Position numbers and translations under genes: made by a program
The notes under the pieces: model-generated
Told to the model about the DNA's origin: nothing
Databases searched by the model: none
The model's input: the letters and a program-made list of their open reading frames with translations, nothing else
Part shown: piece by piece, positions 38,073 through 46,367 of the stretch
Layout of the letters: every line of letters starts with the position of its first letter
Position numbering within the stretch: position 1 is the first letter of the stretch
NCBI RefSeq assembly: GCF_000332495.1
Contig: NZ_AOGW02000018.1
Location: 2,501 to 66,500, forward strand
Direction: 5' to 3'
Source: Leptospira terpstrae serovar Hualin str. LT 11-33 = ATCC 700639
GTDB lineage: Bacteria; Spirochaetota; Leptospiria; Leptospirales; Leptospiraceae
DNA: 64,000 nt

Positions 38073-38329
38073 AGAGTCGTTTTTTGTCTAATATTCGGAA
38101 AATAATTTTATATTTGTATTTTAATTCTGACTCCGCTCTCAGGAAATTTGCTTTGAAAAAATAGAGTAATATCCTTTCTTGATAAATAACTTTCTTTCTA
38201 ATTGAGGATAACTTGAAGAAAAATAAAGTATGGGAACATATAACAATTACAAAATAGTTTTTAATTTTGTTCCTATTTATATTTGCCTTAGTTTTTTCTT
38301 CACAAAGTTGATTTTAGTAAAACGAGCGA

Positions 38330-38655
38330 TCTTTCGTTAACTGCTGCGGGAAATTTCATATTGAATGAAGATATGCCAGGTGGTGTAGGTTATGATCCGG
38401 TTGTATCTTGTCCTATCAAAATCATGGAAAATTCAAATCACAGACGCGGACTACACAGATCCTGCCCCAACATTTGCAACTTGTTCCAATTGCCATAATG
38501 CAGACAATGCGAATGCTGGTTTTGACATCACATCCTTGAACAGCACGAAAAATCAAGCCACTGTTGGAAATCCAAGGGGAAGTCTACTCTTTAATAAGAT
38601 CAATAAAGGATCGATGAAAATCTATAATAACAATTCGAGCAATAAAGCTATCTAG
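38330..38655 (+). pseudogene. remnant of a cytochrome-c-like protein
   Basis: Two pieces in different frames can be joined. The upstream one reads [27 protein letters not shown]; the downstream one (38392-38655, best from about 38,430) reads [20 protein letters not shown], then [15 protein letters not shown]. The CSNCH haem-binding motif is intact but the protein is cut before and after, with a frameshift between the pieces near 38,420. No signal peptide is left in frame. It may be a relic of a haem-containing exported protein. Confidence 0.55.
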
Positions 38656-38739
38656 TATTGGACTCTCAAAGTCGGAAACCTCTGATTTCCTTCCAAATGA
38701 AATTGTTTTTTTCTTTTGGTGATCTAAACATCCTGCTTA

Positions 38740-38967
38740 CTTGCAAAAAGAAAAGCAAAAGAGTTAGTTGTTAAAGAAGTAAAGGTGCAGTTTTAAAGCG
38801 AGGCTCCTCATGAATCCATTCGTGGTTTTGTTTCGGAAGTTATTAGCACTGCGAATCTAGATACGAACGAAGTATCCTTTCGTCCAATTTTTTGTGACAA
38901 AAAGCAAAACAATATAATCGACTGCAAAAATATCTACTTAAGTAAGATTTTGTTTTCCATTGAATAA
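38740..38967 (+). pseudogene. probable exported-protein remnant
   Basis: In one frame the segment reads LAKRKAKELVVKEVKVQF, then a TAA, then SEAPHESIRGFVSEVIST, ANLDTNEVSFRPIFCDKKQN and IIDCKNIYLSKILF before a stop at 38967. The composition after the TAA is strongly coding-like, with two cysteines. No start or signal is present, so it looks like the C-terminal end of a dead gene. The family is not recognised. Confidence 0.4.
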
Positions 38968-39200
38968 TATAATATTTGAAATACTTTTCTATAATCATTA
39001 AAGATTCTCTTGGTTCAACCGAATAAATTACATGTTAAATAATAAATATTCTAATTTACTTATATTTTTTTCGTCAAGAATCGGGAGTCCAGAGTGATCT
39101 GAATCTTTTTTTACCTGATAAAAGAGGAATTTTATCAAGTTAACAAGTTGGTTAACTGAATTTGCTACAAAATCAATTTTTTGATTTTATGATTAAACTT

Positions 39201-39959
39201 TTAGGAGGATAAAGTCTTTTGTCTAAACTCTGAAGCAGTAATTTTAAGTTCTTTTTTGAAAGCATCATAAAAACTGGAAAGTGACTTGTATCCCACTTCA
39301 AAACCAATATCACTTACATTTTTTTCCGGATATTTGATCAGTAGATCCTTTGCTTCTTTGATTCGGTAACTATGTAAGAAAGAATTAAAGCTAGTTTGTT
39401 TTTTTCCATTTAAAAATTCGGAAAGTTGTCGGGGATGTAACTCTAATTCTTCGGCTAGAATTTCTAAGGATAAATCTTCATTTAGATAGATTTTTTCAAC
39501 TTCCATAAGATGAAATAATCGCATTTGTAACCTTTCTAGATCTACTTGTAATAATCGTGACTTGCTGTTGTTTTGGTTTTCTGCACCTCTCTTATAAGTG
39601 TTTGTAAATAAAGAGTGCCTCTCCAAAGCCAATCGTAATCTATCTTCCGACACAGGTTTTGCGATAAAATCTATTACACCATACTCAAAAGCGCGAATTG
39701 CGTTGTCTATATTTGCTGAGACAACTATTGTATTAATTGTTGTTGTAGGAATTTTATCCAAAATGTTGAATCCATCCGATCCGAAAATATTAAGATCTAA
39801 AAAAAATATATCCACAGATGATTGGTTTAATTGCTCATCTGCTTCATCGATTGTGGAAACATGTTTAATTTCATCAATTGTTGAACCTGAAATGTCGATT
39901 AACATCTTTGTTAAATACTTTGCGTGAACTGGTTCGTCTTCTAAAATCAATACTTTCAT
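39201..39959 (-). CDS. response regulator with AraC-type output
   Basis: A 252-residue regulator. The receiver domain (about 1-120) has the acid pocket ILEDEP, the phosphorylatable Asp in DIFFLDLNIFG and the conserved Lys in FIAKPV. The C-terminal AraC domain (about 150-250) has LSLEILAEELELHPRQLSEF, RIKEAKDLLI and VSDIGFEVGYKSLSSFYDAF. It starts one base after the stop of the kinase gene upstream, so the two are co-transcribed. The arrangement is like YesM/YesN: a LytS-like kinase with an AraC-type rather than LytTR-type regulator. It may control the divergent lipoprotein gene. Confidence 0.9.
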   Translation of the reverse strand: MKVLILEDEPVHAKYLTKMLIDISGSTIDEIKHVSTIDEADEQLNQSSVDIFFLDLNIFGSDGFNILDKIPTTTINTIVVSANIDNAIRAFEYGVIDFIAKPVSEDRLRLALERHSLFTNTYKRGAENQNNSKSRLLQVDLERLQMRLFHLMEVEKIYLNEDLSLEILAEELELHPRQLSEFLNGKKQTSFNSFLHSYRIKEAKDLLIKYPEKNVSDIGFEVGYKSLSSFYDAFKKELKITASEFRQKTLSS

Positions 39960-39960
39960 T

Positions 39961-41922
39961 TTAATTTTCTTGAATTTGGATCAATACTCTGTATCCGTGT
40001 TTAGATTTCCCGTGAGTTAATGACCATTTTCCTGAATACGACTCTTCCAAACGTAGCCTAACATACTCTAATCCTGTTCCGGATCCGCTCTTCGGAGGTA
40101 TATCCTCTCTTTCTATTTGATGGTTATACACAATAAAACAATAGGAGGAAAATAATTTCTCATGATTTGTATATTTTTTTTTAAAGATACCAAAATAGAG
40201 TTTAGCCTGTGGGGAATCTTCATGGGTAAAGGCATTTTCAATCAATGTATGAAAAATAAGAGGCGGGAAGAGCTCTGATCCATCGATACCAGAAGTTTTA
40301 AATTTATATTCTTTTTCCATCCTCATCTTCATTACACCAATATGATACCTACATAGATCAATTTCATCGCCAATAGGGATTAGTTGTTTTGATGCAACTT
40401 TTAATATGATACGAAGTTCGCCGACAAGGGAATCTAATATAGAAACTGATTTTTCAGGACTTTCGGAAACCCAATAACGAATTGCAGACAGTGAGTTCAT
40501 TAAAAAGTGAGGTTGGATGGATTTTTTATACAGTTCTAATTCCATTCTTTTAGAATGAATGTTTGTATGGTAGATTTTATCTTTGAGAACTACTGATTGT
40601 TCCAATTCTTCTTTTTGTTTTTCAATTGTTAGGTATAGTTTTGAATGTTTTTTTGATAAGAAAAATGATTGAGAAAAGAATAAAACAAAATTACCTAGAG
40701 GTCCATATATTTCTGTTTTGATAATATTTTTCTCAAACAATATATCGTTTACTATAGTTAAGAATAAAAAAAGGAATCCGAAGATAAAACCAGCAGCACT
40801 TTCTCTTCTATTGATTACTGCTTTGGTTAAAATCCAAAAAATATAAATACAACAAAATAACATTGCAATTTCTGCTGGCAATAGTGTTTCTTCAATCCAA
40901 GTAGATTCTGATAATAATACAAAAAAAGTAAGAGAAAAAAATAGACTTTGGAATGTGTAATATAGTTTTTTATCGATTTCCTTTGGAAATAAATTTCCGA
41001 TAAAACTTAATAGAAATGGGAATGTCAAATAGACAGAAACAAAGAATGTTTTAATCAGCCATCGCCATTCAAAATCGGGATAAAGAATCAATAAAAAAAA
41101 TTCTCCACTCGTAAATTTATAAATCATGCTTACGAATGAATACATTGAAAAATAAAGAAGACTTAGATCATTTTTTCTTAAAAGGAAAAGAGTGAAATGG
41201 TAAAGCGATATTACAAATAAACTAGCTATCAAAAAAATATCCAAAGCCAATCGAACCTGTTTCGTTTGAACCATTGATTCTTGTGTACCAATTTCTATGC
41301 TTTGCCGAAAACCTGCATTTAAAGATTTATAATTAGCCACATGGATAATAATTTCTAAATTTTCGTTAGTAGGTGTAAAAAATACAATCTTTGGTAACCA
41401 GTATTCCTTGGTTTCTTTTGCAGTTGTACCGACAATTCCGTTTTCGGAAATTAATGAGCCGTCTAAAAACATGCGATAGGTGGTAAATGCGTGTGGGATA
41501 TAGAAGGAAAATTGGTTTTTGATGGATGTTTTTGGTAGAGTTAGGTGCAAACGAAAGGTGCTGTAACTTTGTGGTGAGTAGGTTTTTCCTTCCCGTTTGA
41601 TATCATTCCAAAATCCAGGAAGTAATATTGTATCTTTTCCTTGAATAGAATTGAGTGTTTTAAAATCTTCTGAAGTTAATAGTTTTTGATAATAAAATTC
41701 CCATTCTCCATCCAATTTAATGGAAGTTTGGTGGTTAAACATTGATTCAGTGAGAACCATCTTCCCACCATTTGCTTTCGGTAAATGATTGTCCGTCGTA
41801 TTATTTTGGCAAGTTACGAGTAGAAAAGCTACAATGAAGATTTGTATGTGGTTTATTGTACTACGGGAAATCCTTAGGCTGAATTTATAATGAATCATTG
41901 TTCTAAAAAGTGGAGATTCCAT
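39961..41922 (-). CDS. 7TM-sensor LytS/YesM-type histidine kinase
   Basis: The start ATG 41922 has CGGAG seven bases upstream; an in-frame ATG at 41964 is weaker. A lipoprotein-like signal (FLLVTCQN) is followed by a beta-sandwich sensor (about 45-200; LDGEWEFYYQKL and YSTFRLHLTLP) and about seven membrane helices (about 205-415). The cytoplasmic part is of the His_kinase type (LytS/YesM): the phosphoacceptor His in SIQPHFLMNSLSAIRYW (about 490), a conserved LPIG-like turn (LIPIGDEIDLCRY) and an ATPase N-box (LIENAFTHED). It lies one base from its response regulator and diverges from the beta-propeller lipoprotein. Confidence 0.9.
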   Translation of the reverse strand: MESPLFRTMIHYKFSLRISRSTINHIQIFIVAFLLVTCQNNTTDNHLPKANGGKMVLTESMFNHQTSIKLDGEWEFYYQKLLTSEDFKTLNSIQGKDTILLPGFWNDIKREGKTYSPQSYSTFRLHLTLPKTSIKNQFSFYIPHAFTTYRMFLDGSLISENGIVGTTAKETKEYWLPKIVFFTPTNENLEIIIHVANYKSLNAGFRQSIEIGTQESMVQTKQVRLALDIFLIASLFVISLYHFTLFLLRKNDLSLLYFSMYSFVSMIYKFTSGEFFLLILYPDFEWRWLIKTFFVSVYLTFPFLLSFIGNLFPKEIDKKLYYTFQSLFFSLTFFVLLSESTWIEETLLPAEIAMLFCCIYIFWILTKAVINRRESAAGFIFGFLFLFLTIVNDILFEKNIIKTEIYGPLGNFVLFFSQSFFLSKKHSKLYLTIEKQKEELEQSVVLKDKIYHTNIHSKRMELELYKKSIQPHFLMNSLSAIRYWVSESPEKSVSILDSLVGELRIILKVASKQLIPIGDEIDLCRYHIGVMKMRMEKEYKFKTSGIDGSELFPPLIFHTLIENAFTHEDSPQAKLYFGIFKKKYTNHEKLFSSYCFIVYNHQIEREDIPPKSGSGTGLEYVRLRLEESYSGKWSLTHGKSKHGYRVLIQIQEN

Positions 41923-41983
41923 TCTTACTCCGGATTCCAGTCCCAGGACGACAGATCCCATCATTTGAATTAGAATACATACT

Positions 41984-43435
41984 ATGTTATTCTTCGTAAA
42001 GAATCAATTCAATATTGTAAATATATTATTTAGTCTTTCTTTGGTTCTCATAAATCTGCAATGTGCCCCAGCAAAATTAAACGGAACTTGTGATCCCGAA
42101 AGCGAAAGTTTTGTGTTATCCGCATTATTGGAGTTTGGTTCTACAGACGGTTCTTATTTGTGTCCGATATTCTCAGGCTTGAATCCTTTACGATTGGATT
42201 ACGGGACCGATTTTCTTGTGATCAAGCAAGGTGAACCTATCGTTACCTTGAAGCCGTTTGTATCTGAACCTATTGATCGCTGTGAGTCTTCTCCTAGCAT
42301 GCCTTTTGGTCTGGTTCTAGATGAGTCAAATTGTTCGATCTCAGGAACTCCTCTAACAGGATTAAACTCAACCAAATTTATGATCACCGCAAGCAATCGA
42401 ACGAAACAAACAACATTTCCTTTGGTGATTAAGTCTTTGTTTATTCCGAAATTTGCTTTCGTAGCAAACGTTGGTTCGGGACTCATTAACTCTTATACGA
42501 TTAACGCTACAACTGGTGCCTTAAATGCAGGCGGTTTTGTTGCTGCTGGCGGTGGTCCAGAATCAATGGCGATTAGTTCCGATCAAAAATACCTAACAGT
42601 TGCTAATCGTAACACTAACAATCTTAGCCATTTTTCTATCAATCCGATAAATGGGAACCTAACTATTATAGGAACAGTACCGAGTGGAGGTAACACGCCA
42701 GTCTCAGTCGTTTACCATCCTTCAAAGAATCTATTTTATGTAAGTAATGCTGATAATTTCGCAACTTTTTCTGTAAATCCTCTAACTGGAAATTTAACAT
42801 TGGAAAATACAATTCCAAAAATACATGCTAGTGGATCTGCCATAGTGAATCCCTTGGGAAATTTTCTGTATGATACTTTTTATAGTGGGAATATGATAGA
42901 GTCCTATCGGATCGATTCGACTACAGGGATTCTTAGTCCTAATCTCACACAGGTTATCCCTTCTGATATCCGGCCAAAAAAATTGGCATTTCATGCGAAT
43001 GGTAAAACATTATATGTGATATATGATACTAATAGTAATATTACTACGTATCAAGTTGATACTAACACTGGTTTCATGAGCCCAGTTTTTCCGCTAACCC
43101 CATCCACTGGAGTCGTTTCAGGTTCTATAGCTTCCGACCCTTTAGGAAGATTTTTGTATATTACAAATAGGGATACTAATACAATTTCTATGTACGGAAA
43201 TATGCCCTTGAGTGGTGAGTTGATACCTCTCTCTCCTAATTCTGTAGCGACCGCGACTGAGCCATTGGGGATTACTGTTGATCCGTCTGGAAAGTTTTTG
43301 TATAATACGAATATAGCGGATTCTACTGTAGGGATATTTATTATCAACCAAACAAACGGTAGCTTAACTTCAAACGGAACAGTCGGAACAAGTACTAGTC
43401 CAGCCGTCATCGTGACAGCAGGAACCAATCCATAG
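41984..43435 (+). CDS. lipoprotein with Ig-like domain and seven-bladed beta-propeller
   Basis: A 483-residue lipoprotein (lipobox LINLQCAPA) with the short N-terminal cap (NGTCDPESESF and a later YLCP). An Ig-like domain (about 65-150; EPIDRCESSPSMPFGLVLDE and CSISGTP) is followed by a beta-propeller of the lactonase/YVTN kind (about 155-483). Blades begin with motifs such as FAFVANVGSGLINSYTI, YLTVANRNTNNLSHFSI, FYVSNADNFATFSV, FLYITNRDTNTISMY and FLYNTNIADSTVGIF. The enzyme residues of true lactonases are not obvious, so a binding role is more likely. It diverges from the kinase/regulator pair with a short gap. Confidence 0.85.
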   Translation: MLFFVKNQFNIVNILFSLSLVLINLQCAPAKLNGTCDPESESFVLSALLEFGSTDGSYLCPIFSGLNPLRLDYGTDFLVIKQGEPIVTLKPFVSEPIDRCESSPSMPFGLVLDESNCSISGTPLTGLNSTKFMITASNRTKQTTFPLVIKSLFIPKFAFVANVGSGLINSYTINATTGALNAGGFVAAGGGPESMAISSDQKYLTVANRNTNNLSHFSINPINGNLTIIGTVPSGGNTPVSVVYHPSKNLFYVSNADNFATFSVNPLTGNLTLENTIPKIHASGSAIVNPLGNFLYDTFYSGNMIESYRIDSTTGILSPNLTQVIPSDIRPKKLAFHANGKTLYVIYDTNSNITTYQVDTNTGFMSPVFPLTPSTGVVSGSIASDPLGRFLYITNRDTNTISMYGNMPLSGELIPLSPNSVATATEPLGITVDPSGKFLYNTNIADSTVGIFIINQTNGSLTSNGTVGTSTSPAVIVTAGTNP

Positions 43436-43485
43436 TTAGATAATTTTAATTTTACCATCAATACATTTTACATACAAAAATTAAT

Positions 43486-44331
43486 ATGAGAAGATCAATC
43501 AATCGGTTCCATAGAAATGAAAAAGATATGGAATGGAAATTTTACCTTTCCCGATTAGAGGAATTTCCAACAAGTTATAAAAATTTTTATAGCAATCAAA
43601 ATCAATCTTACTTTGCTATTTTCTATTTTCTAGAGGGAACGGGGACTCATTGGATAGATTTTCAAGCGCATTCTATTGAACCGAATTCGTTATTTTTCCT
43701 AAACCCAAAACAAGTTCATTCTTGGAAATTTGAATCACCGGTCAAAGGATATGTTCTTAAAATTTATCCAGAAGATTTACTGAAGCAAGGTACGACAATA
43801 TCACTTTTGGAAAATTTTCGTTTTTTTCAAAACATTAATAGGATAGCGAAAATTAGAATAGAAAATGCTTTTCAGATAAAGTTTGATTTTGAACGGATAT
43901 TGAGAGAACGAGAGGCGGTTGTTGATAAGAAAATGCTTTATCTTTTGGTTCAGCTGTTACTTTATCAAATTCTAATTGAATATAATGAAAATTATTCAAA
44001 TGTTTATCAATTTAGTTCATTTAGCTCTCAAATTATTTATCTCATCGATAAAAATTATCAAAAGGAAAAAACTATCGGATTCTATTCGCGAAAATTAAAG
44101 CTCACCAAAGATCAAGTAGAAACTTTTTGTATGAAATACTTTGGAAAGAATTTAGAAAGTATACTTTTTGACAGAACTATATTGCAAATCAAAAGGTTAC
44201 TCGTACATTCGGATATGAACCCAATGGAGATTGCCCTTTACACTGGTTTTGAAGATATTTCTGCTTTTCGAACATTTTTCAAACTTTACACAAAAACTTC
44301 TATCGATGAATTCAAAATAACCAAACGCTAG
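43486..44331 (+). CDS. AraC-family transcription regulator
   Basis: A 281-residue cytoplasmic protein. The N-terminal cupin-like sensing domain (about 30-110) has YFAIFYFLEGTGTHWIDF, NSLFFLNPKQVHSWKF and VLKIYPEDLL. The AraC DNA-binding domain (about 185-280) has the second helix-turn-helix NPMEIALYTGFEDISAFRTF and TSIDEFKIT. It is on the same strand as the beta-propeller lipoprotein, 50 bases after it, and 12 bases before the broken DUF6157 gene, so it may control either. Confidence 0.88.
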   Translation: MRRSINRFHRNEKDMEWKFYLSRLEEFPTSYKNFYSNQNQSYFAIFYFLEGTGTHWIDFQAHSIEPNSLFFLNPKQVHSWKFESPVKGYVLKIYPEDLLKQGTTISLLENFRFFQNINRIAKIRIENAFQIKFDFERILREREAVVDKKMLYLLVQLLLYQILIEYNENYSNVYQFSSFSSQIIYLIDKNYQKEKTIGFYSRKLKLTKDQVETFCMKYFGKNLESILFDRTILQIKRLLVHSDMNPMEIALYTGFEDISAFRTFFKLYTKTSIDEFKITKR

Positions 44332-44343
44332 ATTTTAATATAA

Positions 44344-44769
44344 ATGATGAAAGTCCATTGCACAAATTATTCAAACACATTTATTGAAATTGCTGACGAT
44401 TGTCCAGCGGAAAAGGGAGAAATTCCACCTGTGAAAAGAGATGCTAAATCCGTAGCTAATATGCAATTTGATATGATAAGCAAAAACCCTTATAAATATA
44501 CTTATGATGATGTATTCTTTCAAGTATTTGCCGATCGCGAAGACTTAATGAAAAGCGAATATTTGGAAGCAAGAAAATAATTTTTCTCAAAAGGACAACC
44601 TTGTTTCAGAGTTTCTCCACTTACAAAACGCTATGGTTTGGGTGTACACAGTAATAAAGATGGTGAAATAGCAATTTATGGGTATGGAACCGAAGAATAC
44701 AAAAGAATTGTGAATGACCAAACATTTGCTAAAGTTAAAGATATGAAATCAAGTAAATATAGAATATGA
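44344..44769 (+). pseudogene. DUF6157 protein interrupted by an in-frame stop
   Basis: The frame runs 78 codons (44344-44577), meets a TAA at 44578-44580, and continues in the same frame to a TGA at 44767-44769. The two halves together read as one DUF6157-like protein: SNTFIEIADDCPAEKGEIPP and NPYKYTYDDVFFQVFADRED before the stop, FFSKGQPCFRVSPLTKRYGL and KDGEIAIYGYG after it. The stop sits between EARK and FFSKGQPC, where a glutamine or similar residue is usual, so a single CAA-to-TAA change would explain it. Function of the family is unknown. It overlaps the next start by four bases (ATGA). Confidence 0.85.
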
Positions 44770-45071
44770 TTATACCATTTACAGAATTAGATTGGATGTC
44801 AATACTAGGAGCGACGATAGCCTATTCAGCATTCAGTGGAATTTGGCACAGGCAATTCGCTTTTGGAAAAAAATGGGAAGAAGCGATGGGCTTTAAAAGG
44901 CCGGAAAATTGGAAAGAAACTGCAATTTATTATATTGTACCTTCGATTTCTTGTTTGATCACTACAATTGCAACTGCTAGTTTAATTAAAATAGTAAGTC
45001 TCTCGACGCTAATAGATGCATTTTCTTTTGGGATTAATTTAGCCTATTCGCAATTTTTGATTTTTCATTAG
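44766..45071 (+). CDS. truncated DUF1761-like membrane protein
   Basis: A 101-residue membrane protein that starts in the ATGA overlap with the preceding gene, so the two were co-translated. The N-terminal half resembles DUF1761 (WMSILGATIAYSAFSGIWHR, FGKKWEEAMGF), small proteins with about four membrane helices. The expected last helix is missing and the frame ends in INLAYSQFLIFH, overlapping the converging thioesterase gene by 38 bases. It may be a truncated, non-functional version. Confidence 0.6.
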   Translation: MIIPFTELDWMSILGATIAYSAFSGIWHRQFAFGKKWEEAMGFKRPENWKETAIYYIVPSISCLITTIATASLIKIVSLSTLIDAFSFGINLAYSQFLIFH

Positions 45072-45567
45072 TTGCCAATTTTCTTATGTATATAATTTTT
45101 TTAACTGTGGCAATTGTGTTACCTTGTATGTCTGTTACGTTTATCATAAAAGTATAATTGATTTTTTTTTGGACTGTTAGAAGGGCTTTGATTTTCTCGA
45201 TATCAATGTCTGTTACTTCGAATTTAGCTGTCACTGATTGGCTGTTTTGTTTGATATAATCAATTTCTGCACGTTTATCCCAAACCATATATTGGTTTCC
45301 CAACCTTTTTATTAATAAATAAACATAAAATGGATCACACATGGAATATAGGGAGCCACCGAAATGAGTCCCCATGTAACCTTTATTGAAAAAATTTAAT
45401 TTTAGTAAAACAGTGATTTGGTGTTTTTCTTTTTCATGTTTTATGACTTTGATTCCAGATCCAATGAACGGACAATAAAGGTTGATGCTTTTTTTAAATC
45501 CCAACAAAAATTCAAACCATTTCCATTTGGGATCTGGTTGAAATGATTCGATTAAATTTTTCTTCAT
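45034..45567 (-). CDS. hotdog-fold thioesterase-like protein (DUF4442)
   Basis: A 177-residue protein with a hotdog-fold pattern, including THFGGSLYSMCDPFYVYLL (about 75-93), the central helix of the fold, and VWDKRAEIDYIKQNSQSVTA with strands that follow. It matches DUF4442, related to PaaI-type acyl-CoA thioesterases. It is the divergent neighbour of the TetR gene, and so may be its target. An acyl-CoA or acyl-ACP substrate is likely but unproven. The C-terminal ends of this gene and the DUF1761-like gene overlap. Confidence 0.8.
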   Translation of the reverse strand: MKKNLIESFQPDPKWKWFEFLLGFKKSINLYCPFIGSGIKVIKHEKEKHQITVLLKLNFFNKGYMGTHFGGSLYSMCDPFYVYLLIKRLGNQYMVWDKRAEIDYIKQNSQSVTAKFEVTDIDIEKIKALLTVQKKINYTFMINVTDIQGNTIATVKKIIYIRKLATNEKSKIANRLN

Positions 45568-45720
45568 TTGTTTTTTTAAAAGTACAGATCCCTGGTAAAC
45601 TTTCTAAAATATATCTAACGTAAATATTTTGTCACAAATAGTTTTAGCCAAACATCTAGATAAGTTTTTGAGACAAGTGAAGGTAGACGCAATGAAAAAT
45701 TTTAGTTAAATTGGAATTGT

Positions 45721-45757
45721 GTTTACTAAATAGTAAATTGTTTACTATTTAGTAAAC
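45721..45757. promoter_or_regulatory. double TetR operator abutting the start codon
   Basis: Two 17-base arms form a perfect inverted repeat around TTG. Each arm is itself nearly a palindrome, TTTACTA-AA-TAGTAAA on the left and TTTACTA-TT-TAGTAAA on the right, with 20 bases between centres. The site ends directly at the tetR ATG (45758). No Shine-Dalgarno sequence fits between. Confidence 0.85.
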
Positions 45758-46330
45758 ATGGCAAAGTCTGTTACGGAAAAAAGTGATTTGGTTCTTCCAT
45801 TGTTGGAGTTATTCTGTAATTATGGGATCGATGGTGTGTCAATCGCTATGGTAATAAAGAAAACCGGATTAGGGAAAGGAAGTATCTATTATTTTTTTCC
45901 TTATGGAAAGCCCGACATGGTTGAGTATGTTGTTATGAATGCAGAAGATTATCTTTCTGAAAAAATGTATATATTGACTGAAGATAAAATGAAAGGGAAA
46001 AGAGGGATTGAAGAGTTTTTAAATGGTTTTTTCAATGATAAGCTTTTTTTGACATATATTCATTTTATGAGTTCACTTGTTCTCTGTAATCAGAAGGATA
46101 ACTATATAGAGCAAATTAATTTATTTTATGAAGATATGACTTCGAAATTAGCTAAAGTAATTTCGAAAGAAGGTTATTCTAATAGTAAGGCATGGAATAT
46201 CGCAGAAAACGTTACTATATCTATTTATGGTAGTTATCTTTTTTCTTGTTCCTTGCAGAATCAAAGTTATTTTACGAATCGAATCAAAAAACTAAATAAA
46301 ATTGTATTAGAAAATCTAAAGTCAAAGTAG
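45758..46330 (+). CDS. TetR-family repressor
   Basis: A 190-residue regulator. The N-terminal HTH (about 10-55) has LLELFCNYGIDGVSIAMVIK and KTGLGKGSIYYFFPYGKPDM, a typical TetR recognition helix region. The C-terminal ligand-binding domain is helical and without a clear relative, with FLNGFFNDKLFLTYIHF. The start ATG touches a double palindrome, so it is almost certainly self-repressing. Its divergent neighbour, a thioesterase-like gene, shares the control region. The ligand is probably a fatty acyl compound, an inference from the neighbour. Confidence 0.92.
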   Translation: MAKSVTEKSDLVLPLLELFCNYGIDGVSIAMVIKKTGLGKGSIYYFFPYGKPDMVEYVVMNAEDYLSEKMYILTEDKMKGKRGIEEFLNGFFNDKLFLTYIHFMSSLVLCNQKDNYIEQINLFYEDMTSKLAKVISKEGYSNSKAWNIAENVTISIYGSYLFSCSLQNQSYFTNRIKKLNKIVLENLKSK

Positions 46331-46367
46331 GTGGATCAAATGAAGTTTTAAATACTATTTTTGATTT

